Part shown: positions 50,807 through 60,330 of the stretch, in pieces | Numbering within the stretch: the first letter of the stretch is position 1 | Layout of the letters: each line of letters starts with the position of its first letter | Source: Acidimicrobiaceae bacterium | Lineage (GTDB): Bacteria > Actinomycetota > Acidimicrobiia > Acidimicrobiales > RAAP-2 | DNA: 64,000 bases | Assembly (NCBI GenBank): GCA_027314705.1 | Contig: DAHVAJ010000016.1 | Location: 18,437 to 82,436 of the forward strand | Direction: 5' to 3' | Program-made: the position numbers and the translations under genes | Notes under the pieces: generated by a model | What the model was told of the DNA's origin: nothing | Databases searched by the model: none | What the model saw: only the letters and a program-made list of their open reading frames with translations

Positions 50807-52024
50807 TCAGCTGACGCGGGAACGGTGTGGGCGCAGGGAGCCCAGGGGCGCGGGCACGCGATCCGGCTGCGTCTGCAGCTCCGGTACCGGTCGCGCCGGG
50901 ACCGGTACCGGGAGCTCGGGCACGGGCCGGGCCGCCGGCCCGGCCCGTGCCGGGGCCGGGGCCCCCCCGGGCAGCGTCCCGAAGGCGTCGAACGGGCTGC
51001 CCGGCCCGAAGGGGTCGGCCACCGCGGGGACCCGCCTCCGCCGGCGGGCCAGCACGGTGACGGCCAGCCCGCACAGGAGCACCACGAGGGTGGCCCCCGG
51101 CCATCCGGTGGGGGCAGACGACGCCCCGGTCGCGCCCGGCGCCGCCCGGGACGTCCTCGGGGCCGCCGGGATCGACCGCGCCGCGGCGGGCACCGTCGTC
51201 GGTGCGCCGGAAGGCACCGGCGTCGGGAGGGTGGCCACCGGTGCCGCCTGGCGGATGGCCGCGGCCTGAAGGTAGGCCACCTCGATGACCTGGGTGGCGG
51301 TGAGCGGGGCGGTGTTCGAGGTTGCCGCCGACGAGGCGGCTTGGACGACGACCACGTAGGGCGCCTGCGTGAAGACGACCACCTGTTCGGTGGCGGCCGC
51401 CGGGGAGGTCACCGAAACGGTGTAGCCCTCGGCCCCGGGGATGCTCGGCACCTCGAAGGCCGTCGCCGCCCCGGGGACCTGGTAGGGGCTCACCAGGCCG
51501 GCGGCGAACGCCACGGCGGCCGCCGGGTCCTCGATGCGGAAGAGGAGGACGGCCACGTCATTCTGCACCTGGCCCGCCTGGGACGTCGCGCTCCACAGCC
51601 GGATGCCGGCCCCGAACCCGGGACGGGCGGCCAGGCCGGCGAACTCGGCCTGGGCCTGGGCCGGGTCCGAGGACTGGGCGGCGAAGGTCGCCGCCGTCAG
51701 CGGGCCGTTGGTCGGTCCGGGTGGCGCCGGGGTGAAGCCGGGCAGCCCCGGATCGCCCAGGAGCGCGACGAGCGTGGACTCCCCGGGGTCCACCGTCGTC
51801 GTCGGGACGGCCGGCGCGGTGGCGCCGGTGGGCGCCGCCCCCACCGGGACGGACGCCAGAGCGCCGGCCGCGACCGTGAGGCCGGCGAGCAGACCGGCAC
51901 CGAGGACCCGCCCCACGATGCCCGACGGATCGGCCCGACGACGAGGCCGCGCCCCGCCCGGCGCCGGGCGGCGGGGTGCGACCGTCAACGGACGCACCGG
52001 CCGGGTGGACCGGTCGTGGAGCAC
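50807..52024 (-). CDS. Exported, membrane-anchored protein of unknown function
   Basis: A 405-aa protein not recognised. An Arg-rich start (RRPAPGGARPRRRADP) precedes a signal peptide (VGRVLGAGLLAGLTVAAGALASVPVGA). The ~220-residue outer part is Ala-rich with repeated helical and beta segments (QAQAEFAGLAARPGF, VAVLLFRIEDPAAAVAFAAGL, VVVFTQAPYVVVVQAA), resembling exported sensor or sortase-like surface proteins. It ends in a membrane helix (GATLVVLLCGLAVTVLA) followed by RRRRR and a Pro/Gly-rich tail. The mature part should therefore lie outside the membrane. CACGCT lies 6 nt before the GTG. Neighbour of the small membrane protein; function unknown. Confidence 0.68.
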   Translation of the reverse strand: MLHDRSTRPVRPLTVAPRRPAPGGARPRRRADPSGIVGRVLGAGLLAGLTVAAGALASVPVGAAPTGATAPAVPTTTVDPGESTLVALLGDPGLPGFTPAPPGPTNGPLTAATFAAQSSDPAQAQAEFAGLAARPGFGAGIRLWSATSQAGQVQNDVAVLLFRIEDPAAAVAFAAGLVSPYQVPGAATAFEVPSIPGAEGYTVSVTSPAAATEQVVVFTQAPYVVVVQAASSAATSNTAPLTATQVIEVAYLQAAAIRQAAPVATLPTPVPSGAPTTVPAAARSIPAAPRTSRAAPGATGASSAPTGWPGATLVVLLCGLAVTVLARRRRRVPAVADPFGPGSPFDAFGTLPGGAPAPARAGPAARPVPELPVPVPARPVPELQTQPDRVPAPLGSLRPHRSRVS

Positions 52025-52076
52025 GCCCCCAGCGTGGCCGCTGCCGGGTGGCGGAGGTGGGATGCCGGGCGACGCG

Positions 52077-55000
52077 TCAGGCGACGAAGTACTTGGCCTG
52101 GGGGTGGTGGCAGATGATGGCCGTCGTCGACTGCTCGGGGCGGAGCTGGAAGCCCTCGCTCACCGAGACGCCGATGCGCTCGGCGCCGAGGAGCTCGACG
52201 ACCTTGGCGTTGTCCTCGAGCCTCGGGCAGGCCGGGTAGCCCCAGGAGTAGCGGCCGCCCCGGTACTTCTGACGGAAGAGCCCGCTGAGCGTGGGGCCGT
52301 CCTCGTCGGCGAATCCCAGCTCCTCACGGATGCGACGGTGCCAGTGCTCGGCCAGGGCCTCGGCCATTTCCACCCCCAGGCCGTGGAGGAGGAGGTAGCG
52401 CTGGTACTCGTCGGCGGCGAACAGGCGTGCTGTCTCCTCCGATACTCGGTGCCCCATGGTGACCACCTGGAAGGTGGCCCAGTCCGCCTCTCCGGAGTCG
52501 ACGCTCCGGAAGAAGTCGCTGATGCAGAGGAACGGTGCCTCGGTCTGGCGCGGGAAGGCGAAGCGCATCCACTCCGAGGAACGGCTGTCGTCCTTGTAGA
52601 CGACGAGGGCGTCGCCGTCTGCGTTGGCGGCGAAGTGTCCCCAGGCCACCTGGGGCACGAGGAGCTGCCCGGCCGTGGCCACGGCCAGCTGCTCGCGCAG
52701 GATGGCCCGCACCCGGTCCTTGAACGTCGGGTCGTCCTCGCCCGCTTGGGGACGGTAGCCCCACTGGTTGCGGAAGAGCGCCGTCTCGTTCAGGAAGGCC
52801 GCGATCTCGTCCACGGCGATCCCCTTGGCCACCCGGCTGCCCACGAACGGCGGCGGGAAGAGCGAATTGTCGGCGGCCACCTCGGGGGAGCGGAGCGGGA
52901 GGGACTCGCCCCGTGACCGGGCCTCCTCGGCGGCCTGGCGGCGCAGCTCGCTCCGGCGGGGGCCGAGCTCGCGGCCTCCGACGGTCGTGCCGAACTCGGG
53001 ATCGTCCTCGCCGGAGCGGGCCAGCTCGGCCAGGCGGTCCATGGTCCGCAGTCCTTCGAAGGCGTCCTTCCCGTAGAAGAGCCGTCCCTGGTAGACCTGG
53101 CGGAGGTCCCGCTCCACGTAGGTCCGGGTGAGGGCGGCGCCGCCCAGGACGACCGGGATGTGCGAGAGGCCGCGCCGGTTGAGCTCCTCGAGGTTCTCCC
53201 GCATGATGAGCGTGGACTTGACGAGGAGGCCGCTCATGCCCAGGGCGTCGGCCCCGTGCTCCTCGACGGCGGCCACCATCTCGGCGATGCCGACCTTGAT
53301 GCCCAGGTTCTTCACCGTGTAGCCGTTGTTGGTGAGGATGATGTCGACGAGGTTCTTCCCGATGTCGTGGACGTCACCCTTCACCGTCGCCAGCACCATC
53401 GTGCCCTTGCCGCCCTGGTCGGCCTGTTCCATGTGGGGTTCGAGGTGGGCGACGGCCGACTTCATGGTCTCGGCCGAGCCGAGGACGAAGGGGAGCTGCA
53501 TCTCGCCGGAGGCGAAGAGGTCGCCCACCGTCTTCATGCCGGGGAGCAGGACGTCGTTGATGACCGTGAGCGGCGCCAGGCCGGCGGCCAGGGCCTCGTC
53601 GAGGTCCTCCTCGAGGCCGTTGCGGTCCCCATCGACGATGCGGTGCTCAAGGCGGCGCTCGACCGGCCACCCCGAGTGGTCCTCCTGGGTGGCGCCGGCG
53701 AAGGTCGAGGCCCCCTCGAAGAGGGCGAGCAGCTCGGTCAGGGGGTCGTAGCCGTCACGACGACGGTCGTAGATGAGATCGAGGCAGACCTCCCGGGCCC
53801 GGTCGTCGATCCTGGCCAAGGGCAGGATCTTGGAGGCGTGGACGATCGCCGCGTCGAGGCCCGCCAGCACGCACTCGTGGAGGAACACCGAATTCAGCAC
53901 CTGGCGGGCCGCGGGGTTGAGGCCGAAGGAGACGTTCGAGAGCCCGAGCACCGTGAACACGCCGGGCAGTTCGGCCTTGATGCGCCGGATGCCCTCGATG
54001 GTCTCGATGCCGTCGCGCCGACCCTCCTCCATGCCCGTCGACAGGGGGAGGGCGAGCGGGTCGAAGAGAAGGTCCTCGGAGCGCAGGCCGTACCGTTCGA
54101 CAGCCAGGTCGTGGATGGCGCGGGCGGCCCGGAGCTTCCACTCCGCCGTGCGCGCCTGCCCCTCGGTGTCGATGCAGGTGCACACCACGGCCGCACCGAA
54201 CTCCTTGGCCAGGGTGAGGACCGAGTCGAGGCGTGTGCCCTCCCCGTCGCCCTCCTCGAGGTTGACGGAGTTGATGACGGCCCGCCCGCCGATCCAGGCG
54301 AGGGCCGTCTCGACCACGGCGGCCTCGGTCGAGTCGACCATCAGCGGCGCCGTGGACTGGGTGGCGAAGCGCGAGGCGATCTCCTCCATGTCGGCCACGC
54401 CGTCGGCGCCCGTGTAGTCGACGCAGACGTCGATGACGTGCGCACCCTCGCGCACCTGTTCGCGGGCCATGGCCACGCAGGTGTCCCAATCGCCCTCCAG
54501 CATGGCGTCCCGGAACTTCTTCGAGCCGTTGGCGTTGGTCCGCTCGCCGATGACGAGGAACGAGGCGTCCTGCTCGAACGGGACCTGCGTGTAGATCGAC
54601 GCGGCTCCGTGGTCGGGCACCGGGGAGCGCGTCGCCGGTGTGAGGTCGGCGCAGGCGTCCACCACGGCGGCCAGGTGGGCGGGGGTGGTCCCGCAGCAGC
54701 CGCCGACGACACCGACGCCGAGCTCGGAGACGAACTGGCGGTGGTACTCGGCGAGCTGGTGGGGCTCGAGGTCGTAGTGCATGGCCCCGTCCACCACCGA
54801 GGGCAACCCGGCGTTGGGAAGGCAGGAGACGGGCAGGGCGGTGTGGCCGGTGAGGTGCCGGAGCGGCTCGAACATCTCGGCCGGCCCCGTGGCGCAGTTG
54901 AGGCCGACGACGTCCACCCCCATGGCCTCGAGGGAGCAGAGCGCGGCGCCGATCTCGGTGCCCGGCAGCATCGTCCCGGTGAGCTCGATGGTGACCTGGG

Positions 55001-55583
55001 CCTGGATGGGGAGGTCGACCCCGGCGTGGCGCAGTGCCCGGCGGGCACCGTTGACGGCCGCCTTGGCCTGGAGCAGGTCGAAGACGGTCTCGATCAGGAT
55101 GAGGTCGACGCCTCCCTCGACCAGGGCGGCGGCCTGCTCCTCGTAGGCGTCGCGCAGGTCTGCGTAGCGGATCTGGCCCAGGGTGGGGAACTTGGTGCCC
55201 GGGCCGATGCTCCCGGCCACCCACCGCGGTCGGTCGGGTGTCGAGAACTCGTCGACCGCCTGCCGGGCGACGGCCGCCGCGGCCAGGTTGAGCTCGCGCA
55301 CCCGGTGGGCCTGGCCGTACTCGGCCAGGACAGGGGCGAAGGCGCCGAAGGTGTCGGTCTCCACCGCGTCGCATCCGACCTCGAGGAACGACCGGTGGAC
55401 CTGCCCGACCACCTCGGGGCGGGTGACGACCAGGAGCTCGTTGCATCCTTCGAGGTCGGGGCCGCCGAAGTCCTCGGCGGTGAGCCCGGCCAGCTGGAGG
55501 TTGGTGCCCATGGCACCGTCGAAGACGACGACCCGCTCGCGGGCGGCGGCCAGGTAGTCGGCAGGGGTTCGTCGGACGGCCAC
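52077..55583 (-). CDS. metH: Cobalamin-dependent methionine synthase MetH
   Basis: A 1168-aa full-length MetH that transfers methyl from methyl-tetrahydrofolate to homocysteine through B12. In order: the homocysteine domain (FDGAMGTNLQLAGL; zinc Cys in GLNCATGP and GGCCGTTPAHL), the pterin domain (IGERTNANGSKKFRDAM, VDSTEAAVVETALAWIGGRAVINSV), the helical cap, the cobalamin domain with KGDVHDIGKN (DxHxxG, cobalt-ligating His) and GMSGLLVKSTL, and the AdoMet reactivation domain (RYSWGYPACPRLEDN). The C-terminal part is complete. It is divergent from the cobalamin adenosyltransferase gene with 89 bp between; no B12 riboswitch fits in that gap. The GTG start has TAGCCT 9 nt upstream. Confidence 0.96.
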   Translation of the reverse strand: MAVRRTPADYLAAARERVVVFDGAMGTNLQLAGLTAEDFGGPDLEGCNELLVVTRPEVVGQVHRSFLEVGCDAVETDTFGAFAPVLAEYGQAHRVRELNLAAAAVARQAVDEFSTPDRPRWVAGSIGPGTKFPTLGQIRYADLRDAYEEQAAALVEGGVDLILIETVFDLLQAKAAVNGARRALRHAGVDLPIQAQVTIELTGTMLPGTEIGAALCSLEAMGVDVVGLNCATGPAEMFEPLRHLTGHTALPVSCLPNAGLPSVVDGAMHYDLEPHQLAEYHRQFVSELGVGVVGGCCGTTPAHLAAVVDACADLTPATRSPVPDHGAASIYTQVPFEQDASFLVIGERTNANGSKKFRDAMLEGDWDTCVAMAREQVREGAHVIDVCVDYTGADGVADMEEIASRFATQSTAPLMVDSTEAAVVETALAWIGGRAVINSVNLEEGDGEGTRLDSVLTLAKEFGAAVVCTCIDTEGQARTAEWKLRAARAIHDLAVERYGLRSEDLLFDPLALPLSTGMEEGRRDGIETIEGIRRIKAELPGVFTVLGLSNVSFGLNPAARQVLNSVFLHECVLAGLDAAIVHASKILPLARIDDRAREVCLDLIYDRRRDGYDPLTELLALFEGASTFAGATQEDHSGWPVERRLEHRIVDGDRNGLEEDLDEALAAGLAPLTVINDVLLPGMKTVGDLFASGEMQLPFVLGSAETMKSAVAHLEPHMEQADQGGKGTMVLATVKGDVHDIGKNLVDIILTNNGYTVKNLGIKVGIAEMVAAVEEHGADALGMSGLLVKSTLIMRENLEELNRRGLSHIPVVLGGAALTRTYVERDLRQVYQGRLFYGKDAFEGLRTMDRLAELARSGEDDPEFGTTVGGRELGPRRSELRRQAAEEARSRGESLPLRSPEVAADNSLFPPPFVGSRVAKGIAVDEIAAFLNETALFRNQWGYRPQAGEDDPTFKDRVRAILREQLAVATAGQLLVPQVAWGHFAANADGDALVVYKDDSRSSEWMRFAFPRQTEAPFLCISDFFRSVDSGEADWATFQVVTMGHRVSEETARLFAADEYQRYLLLHGLGVEMAEALAEHWHRRIREELGFADEDGPTLSGLFRQKYRGGRYSWGYPACPRLEDNAKVVELLGAERIGVSVSEGFQLRPEQSTTAIICHHPQAKYFVA

Positions 55584-55592
55584 GATGTCCCC

Positions 55593-55598
55593 AGGCTA
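55593..55598 (-). promoter_or_regulatory. -10 element TAGCCT of metH
   Basis: On the minus strand TAGCCT ends 9 nt before the metH GTG at 55583, leaving no room for a riboswitch leader. Confidence 0.45.
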
Positions 55599-55648
55599 CC
55601 GGGGGTGCGGGGCCGGCCCGGTCCGGTGGGTCCGGCCGGGCGGTCGTT

Positions 55649-55654
55649 TAGCAT
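55649..55654 (+). promoter_or_regulatory. -10 element TAGCAT upstream of pduO
   Basis: TAGCAT ends 7 nt before a GTG at 55662 that opens a five-codon ORF (VEATW). That ORF ends in a TGA overlapping the pduO start GTG 55676 as GTGA. The transcript should therefore begin at the mini-ORF. Confidence 0.45.
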
Positions 55655-55675
55655 CGGGCCCGTGGAGGCGACGTG

Positions 55676-56280
55676 GTGAGGATCTACACCAAGACGGGCG
55701 ACGACGGGACCACGGGGCTCCTCTACGGGGGCCGGGTCGGCAAGGACGCGGCCGTCATGCACCTGAACGGCACCGTGGACGAGGCGCAGGCGGCCATGGG
55801 CCTGGCCCGGGCCGAGGCGGCTCCCGGGTCCGAGCTCGACCGGCGCCTCACCGCCCTCGAGCGCGAGCTCTACGTGCTGATGGCCGAAGTGGCCACCGAC
55901 CCGTCCCACCGGGACAAGCTGGTCGCCGGCCGGACCCTCGTCACCGAGGAGATGGTCGACGGGCTCGAGCACCAGATCGACGAGCTGATCGCCCTGGTGG
56001 ACATGCCCACCGAGTTCGTCGTGCCCGGGACCAACCGGGCCTCGGCCGCCCTCGACCTGGCCCGCACCGTCGTGCGGCGGGCCGAACGACTGCTGGTGGG
56101 CCACCCGATCGAGGGTTCCCTGGTCGGACGGTACCTGAACCGCCTCTCCGATCTGCTCTGGGCCCTGGCCCGCTGGGCCGAGGGACACGAGCACCTCCTC
56201 GCCCGCGGCGCCCCCCGGCGCCCGGCGTCCGACCCGTCGGCCGCACGGCCCGGCCCGGACCGCACCCGAACGGAGGCCCC

Positions 56281-56284
<4 letters not shown>
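55676..56284 (+). CDS. pduO: Cob(I)alamin adenosyltransferase, PduO type
   Basis: A 202-aa ATP:cob(I)alamin adenosyltransferase that makes adenosylcobalamin. It opens with the diagnostic VRIYTKTGDDGTTGLLYGGRV, has NGTVDEAQAAMGLARA, and the helical end RASAALDLARTVVRRAERLL and YLNRLSDLLWALARW with the conserved Arg/Asn/Asp set of PduO proteins. A ~25-aa Pro/Arg tail follows. GTG 55673 and 55676 are adjacent; GGAGG lies 7 nt before 55676. Facing metH, it forms a B12-use module and would also supply B12-dependent mutases. It is coupled to pepA by a GTGA overlap. Confidence 0.92.
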
Positions 56285-57834
<1,550 letters not shown>

Positions 57835-57867
57835 GGGTCGGACCTCGCCCTCGAAACGGGCATCGGC

Positions 57868-57873
57868 TACCTT
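57868..57873 (+). promoter_or_regulatory. -10 element TACCTT, leaderless-type
   Basis: TACCTT ends 7 nt before the GTG at 57881 of gpsA. Confidence 0.5.
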
Positions 57874-57880
57874 CCGGAGC

Positions 57881-58870
57881 GTGAAGATCGCCGTGCTCGG
57901 GGGAGGGTCGTGGGGCACGACGGTGGCCTCCCTGGTGGCGCCCAGGCACGACACGGTGCTCTGGGCCCGTGACCCCGACGTGGCCCGGTCCGTGCGCGAG
58001 GAGCACGTGAACCCCGGCTACCTGCCCGGGTTCACCCTGCCCTCGGAGCTGTCGGCCACCGCCGACCTGGACGGGGCGGTCTCGGGCGCCGACCTCCTGG
58101 TGATGGGCGTGCCCACGTCAGGGTTCCGCAAGGTGCTCGAAGCCGCCGCCCCCACCATGCGCCCGTGGATCCCGGTGGTGAGCCTGTCGAAGGGGCTCGA
58201 AGCGGGCACCCTGCTGCGGATGACCGAGATCATCAAGGAGGTCGTCCCCGGCCACCCGGTGGCCGCGCTCACGGGCCCCAACATCGCCGCCGAGATCATG
58301 GCCGGCAAGGCCGCCGCCGCCGTCGTGGCCACCGAGGACCTCGAAGTGGCCAGCGCCATCCAGAAGGTGGTGACCCGCGGGGTGTTCCGCGTCTACCTGA
58401 ACGACGACGTCGTCGGGTGCGAGATGGGCGGTGCGTTGAAGAACGTCATCGCCATCGCGGCCGGCATCGGCGAAGGGCTGGGCGTCGGCGACAACACCCG
58501 GGCGGCCGTGATGTCGAGGGGCCTGGCCGAGCTCACCCGGCTGGGCGAGGCCATGGGGGCCAAGCCGACCACCTTCGCCGGGTTGGCCGGGATGGGTGAC
58601 CTCATCGCCACCTGCATGAGCCCCCACAGCCGGAACCGGGCTGTCGGTGAGCAGCTCGGTCGCGGCCGGGCCCTCGAGGACATCCTGGGCGACATGCACA
58701 TGGTGGCCGAGGGCGTCCGCACGGCCACCGTCGCCCTGGAACTGGCCGAGCGCTTCGGCCTCGAGCTGCCCATCTGCCGGGTGATCGACAAGGTCGTGAA
58801 GGGAGAGATGCGACCGGTGGACGCCTACTGGGGCCTCACTCCCGCCGGCCACGAGGACGAACCGGGCTGA
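57881..58870 (+). CDS. gpsA: NAD(P)H-dependent glycerol-3-phosphate dehydrogenase
   Basis: A 329-aa GpsA making sn-glycerol-3-phosphate for phospholipids. The Rossmann motif is VLGGGSWGTTVA. VSLSKGLE, LTGPNIAAEI, VGCEMGGALKNVIAIAAGI (catalytic Lys) and GDLIATCMSPHSRNRAVG are signatures of the family. Length is normal. The GTG start has TACCTT at leaderless spacing. Its last 46 bp overlap the antisense gene at 58825-59334. Confidence 0.95.
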   Translation: MKIAVLGGGSWGTTVASLVAPRHDTVLWARDPDVARSVREEHVNPGYLPGFTLPSELSATADLDGAVSGADLLVMGVPTSGFRKVLEAAAPTMRPWIPVVSLSKGLEAGTLLRMTEIIKEVVPGHPVAALTGPNIAAEIMAGKAAAAVVATEDLEVASAIQKVVTRGVFRVYLNDDVVGCEMGGALKNVIAIAAGIGEGLGVGDNTRAAVMSRGLAELTRLGEAMGAKPTTFAGLAGMGDLIATCMSPHSRNRAVGEQLGRGRALEDILGDMHMVAEGVRTATVALELAERFGLELPICRVIDKVVKGEMRPVDAYWGLTPAGHEDEPG

Positions 58871-59334
58871 GCCCTCCGGTCGCTGACGTCCTCGGCGACC
58901 CGGAAGGCCACCGCCGGGTGGAAGTGCCAGGCGTGCAGCTGCCGCTCGATCTCCTCGCGGCCGCGCCCGGCGGCAGCCAGCCCCGCGGCCAGCCGGCGGG
59001 CCCGGCGGCGCGTCTGCTCCGGTTCGGAGAGGCGCTGCTCGGCCAACCACCGGCGGTGGCTGGCCTGGAGCGACGCCGGGAGCCGGCTCAGGTGGCGGAG
59101 GGGCAGCGGCGGGATGCGGTGCCGGACGGCCAGTCCGCCCGGCCCGTGGGGCCGGGCCACGTCGAAGGTGCAGAGCCGTTGGAGGGCCCGCCGGAACGGT
59201 GAGTTCTTCCCCATCCGCTCGCCGAGGCCGAGGGACCGGGCCGTGTCGGGGAGGTGGAGGTCGAAGCCGTCCCCCCGGACCTCGAGCCCGTAGGCCAGGC
59301 GGCGCAGCAGCCAGGTCGTGCTGTGACCTTTCAC
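58825..59334 (-). CDS. Unrecognised basic protein next to TGTCAG repeats
   Basis: A 169-aa Arg-rich protein (about 17% Arg) that I cannot assign. Its codon usage is strongly coding-like (G/C at third positions), so it is probably real. Segments include TTWLLRRLAYGLEVRGDGF, LGERMGKNSPFRRALQRLC, RHRIPPLPLRHLSRLPASL and RGREEIERQLHAW, compatible with a winged-helix or other DNA-binding fold; there are no Cys motifs or membrane helices. The gene overlaps gpsA by 46 bp tail to tail. Just upstream of its GTG start lie four TGTCAG hexamers, suggesting autoregulation or an iteron-type origin in which this protein binds. Function unknown. Confidence 0.6.
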   Translation of the reverse strand: MKGHSTTWLLRRLAYGLEVRGDGFDLHLPDTARSLGLGERMGKNSPFRRALQRLCTFDVARPHGPGGLAVRHRIPPLPLRHLSRLPASLQASHRRWLAEQRLSEPEQTRRRARRLAAGLAAAGRGREEIERQLHAWHFHPAVAFRVAEDVSDRRAQPGSSSWPAGVRPQ

Positions 59335-59335
59335 G

Positions 59336-59412
59336 CTGACACCACGGGATTATTTCGCCGCTGTCAGCCGGGAACTCGGAGTTTGTCAGTGGAACTTTCA
59401 CCGAACTGTCAG
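59336..59412. repeat. TGTCAG iteron-like repeats
   Basis: TGTCAG occurs directly repeated at 59362, 59384 and 59407, spaced 22 and 23 bp (about two helical turns). Each is followed within a few bases by GAACT (GGAACT, GGAACTT, CCGAACTT). A fourth copy lies inverted (CTGACA, 59336-59341) directly before the start codon of the gene at 58825-59334. The pattern fits an operator array or replication iterons. Confidence 0.65.
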
Positions 59413-59512
59413 CAGGCCGAACTTTTCATCGCTGGCACGTTCCGCTCCGTTGGACCACCGGCGCGCGCCACTCCCACGTGATTGAGGGGAGGTAAACCCG
59501 ACCCCGATCCAC

Positions 59513-59535
59513 GCCCATAGCCGGCGTTTATGGGC
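59513..59535. other. Perfect 7-bp inverted repeat (hairpin)
   Basis: GCCCATA (59513-59519) and TATGGGC (59529-59535) flank a 9-nt loop in the non-coding region. It could be a regulator site or transcript end; no T-run follows. Confidence 0.35.
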
Positions 59536-60330
59536 AAGGCACGCTCGCGTCAGAGTCGCTGACCTACGATCAGGACCCGATGGCGGTCATCGAGATCTTC
59601 CGGACGATTCCCGGTCCACCATTCGGCGTTTGGTGGACTTCTGAGTTGGTATAGGCCCAATCTGGCCTGATACTCCCCATTTTGCCGGCCGCTCCCGGCG
59701 GCATCAGCCCTGCCGGTGCGGCGCACGCCCTCGGCGCTACCCGACCTCGCAGCCCGTTGCATCAGTGGGCGCCTGCGGGTCTCGTCACCATCTGATCGCG
59801 TCGGTCGGCGCGACTGGTGGATGGTCCGCCGTGAGGCAACCCGGTCGAGCGCTGCCGCAGGCTCTCGGCAGCCCGCCCGCGAGTGGGTGGCGAGGAGCAG
59901 TCGCGCACCGTGTCCCCGCAGGCCGCACTCTCGCCGTTGGCGGCCCGAGGATGTGGGACTTCGTGGTGCTCACCCATGAGGCGGCACTCGTGCTGGCCAC
60001 ATGCTCCTCACCCAGACCCAGATCCATCCGTTCGTGTAGATGATGGAGCGGGTGGATGTGGAGAACGCTGCGAACGGCACCGACTGGCTGTAGCCCTCAC
60101 ACCGCCTCCGCCTCCCGGCCGACCCTGCCTCCGAGCAGTGGTACGAGCTATACAATCGCCCCTGCCATCGCTCCTCCAGGCGTGCACGTGGTCACTTCGC
60201 CGGCAGCAGCCCAGCGCGACTCAAGGCGACGCGTCGAGCGGTCACAGGATACGCACGAGGCCAGGATGTCCCGCTGTGTCACTCTTGCGGGCCAGACTGA
60301 GGACATGCGCACAGCCATCGGAGGCGGTCG

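Larger units (their letters stand above)
59335..60330. other. 996-bp stretch without a convincing gene
   Basis: The only long non-coding stretch in the window. It has visibly lower GC in parts, a TGTCAG repeat cluster at the left end and a hairpin at 59513-59535. I checked the short open frames on both strands and none has a recognisable product, ribosome site and coding-like third positions together. No tRNA-like segment was found. It separates core genes from the restriction-type gene and may be an island edge. Confidence 0.7.

Noticed and set aside
55584..55675. Cobalamin riboswitch between metH and pduO
   Set aside because: The gap is under 100 bp, holds -10 elements near both starts and no B12-box-like segment was seen.
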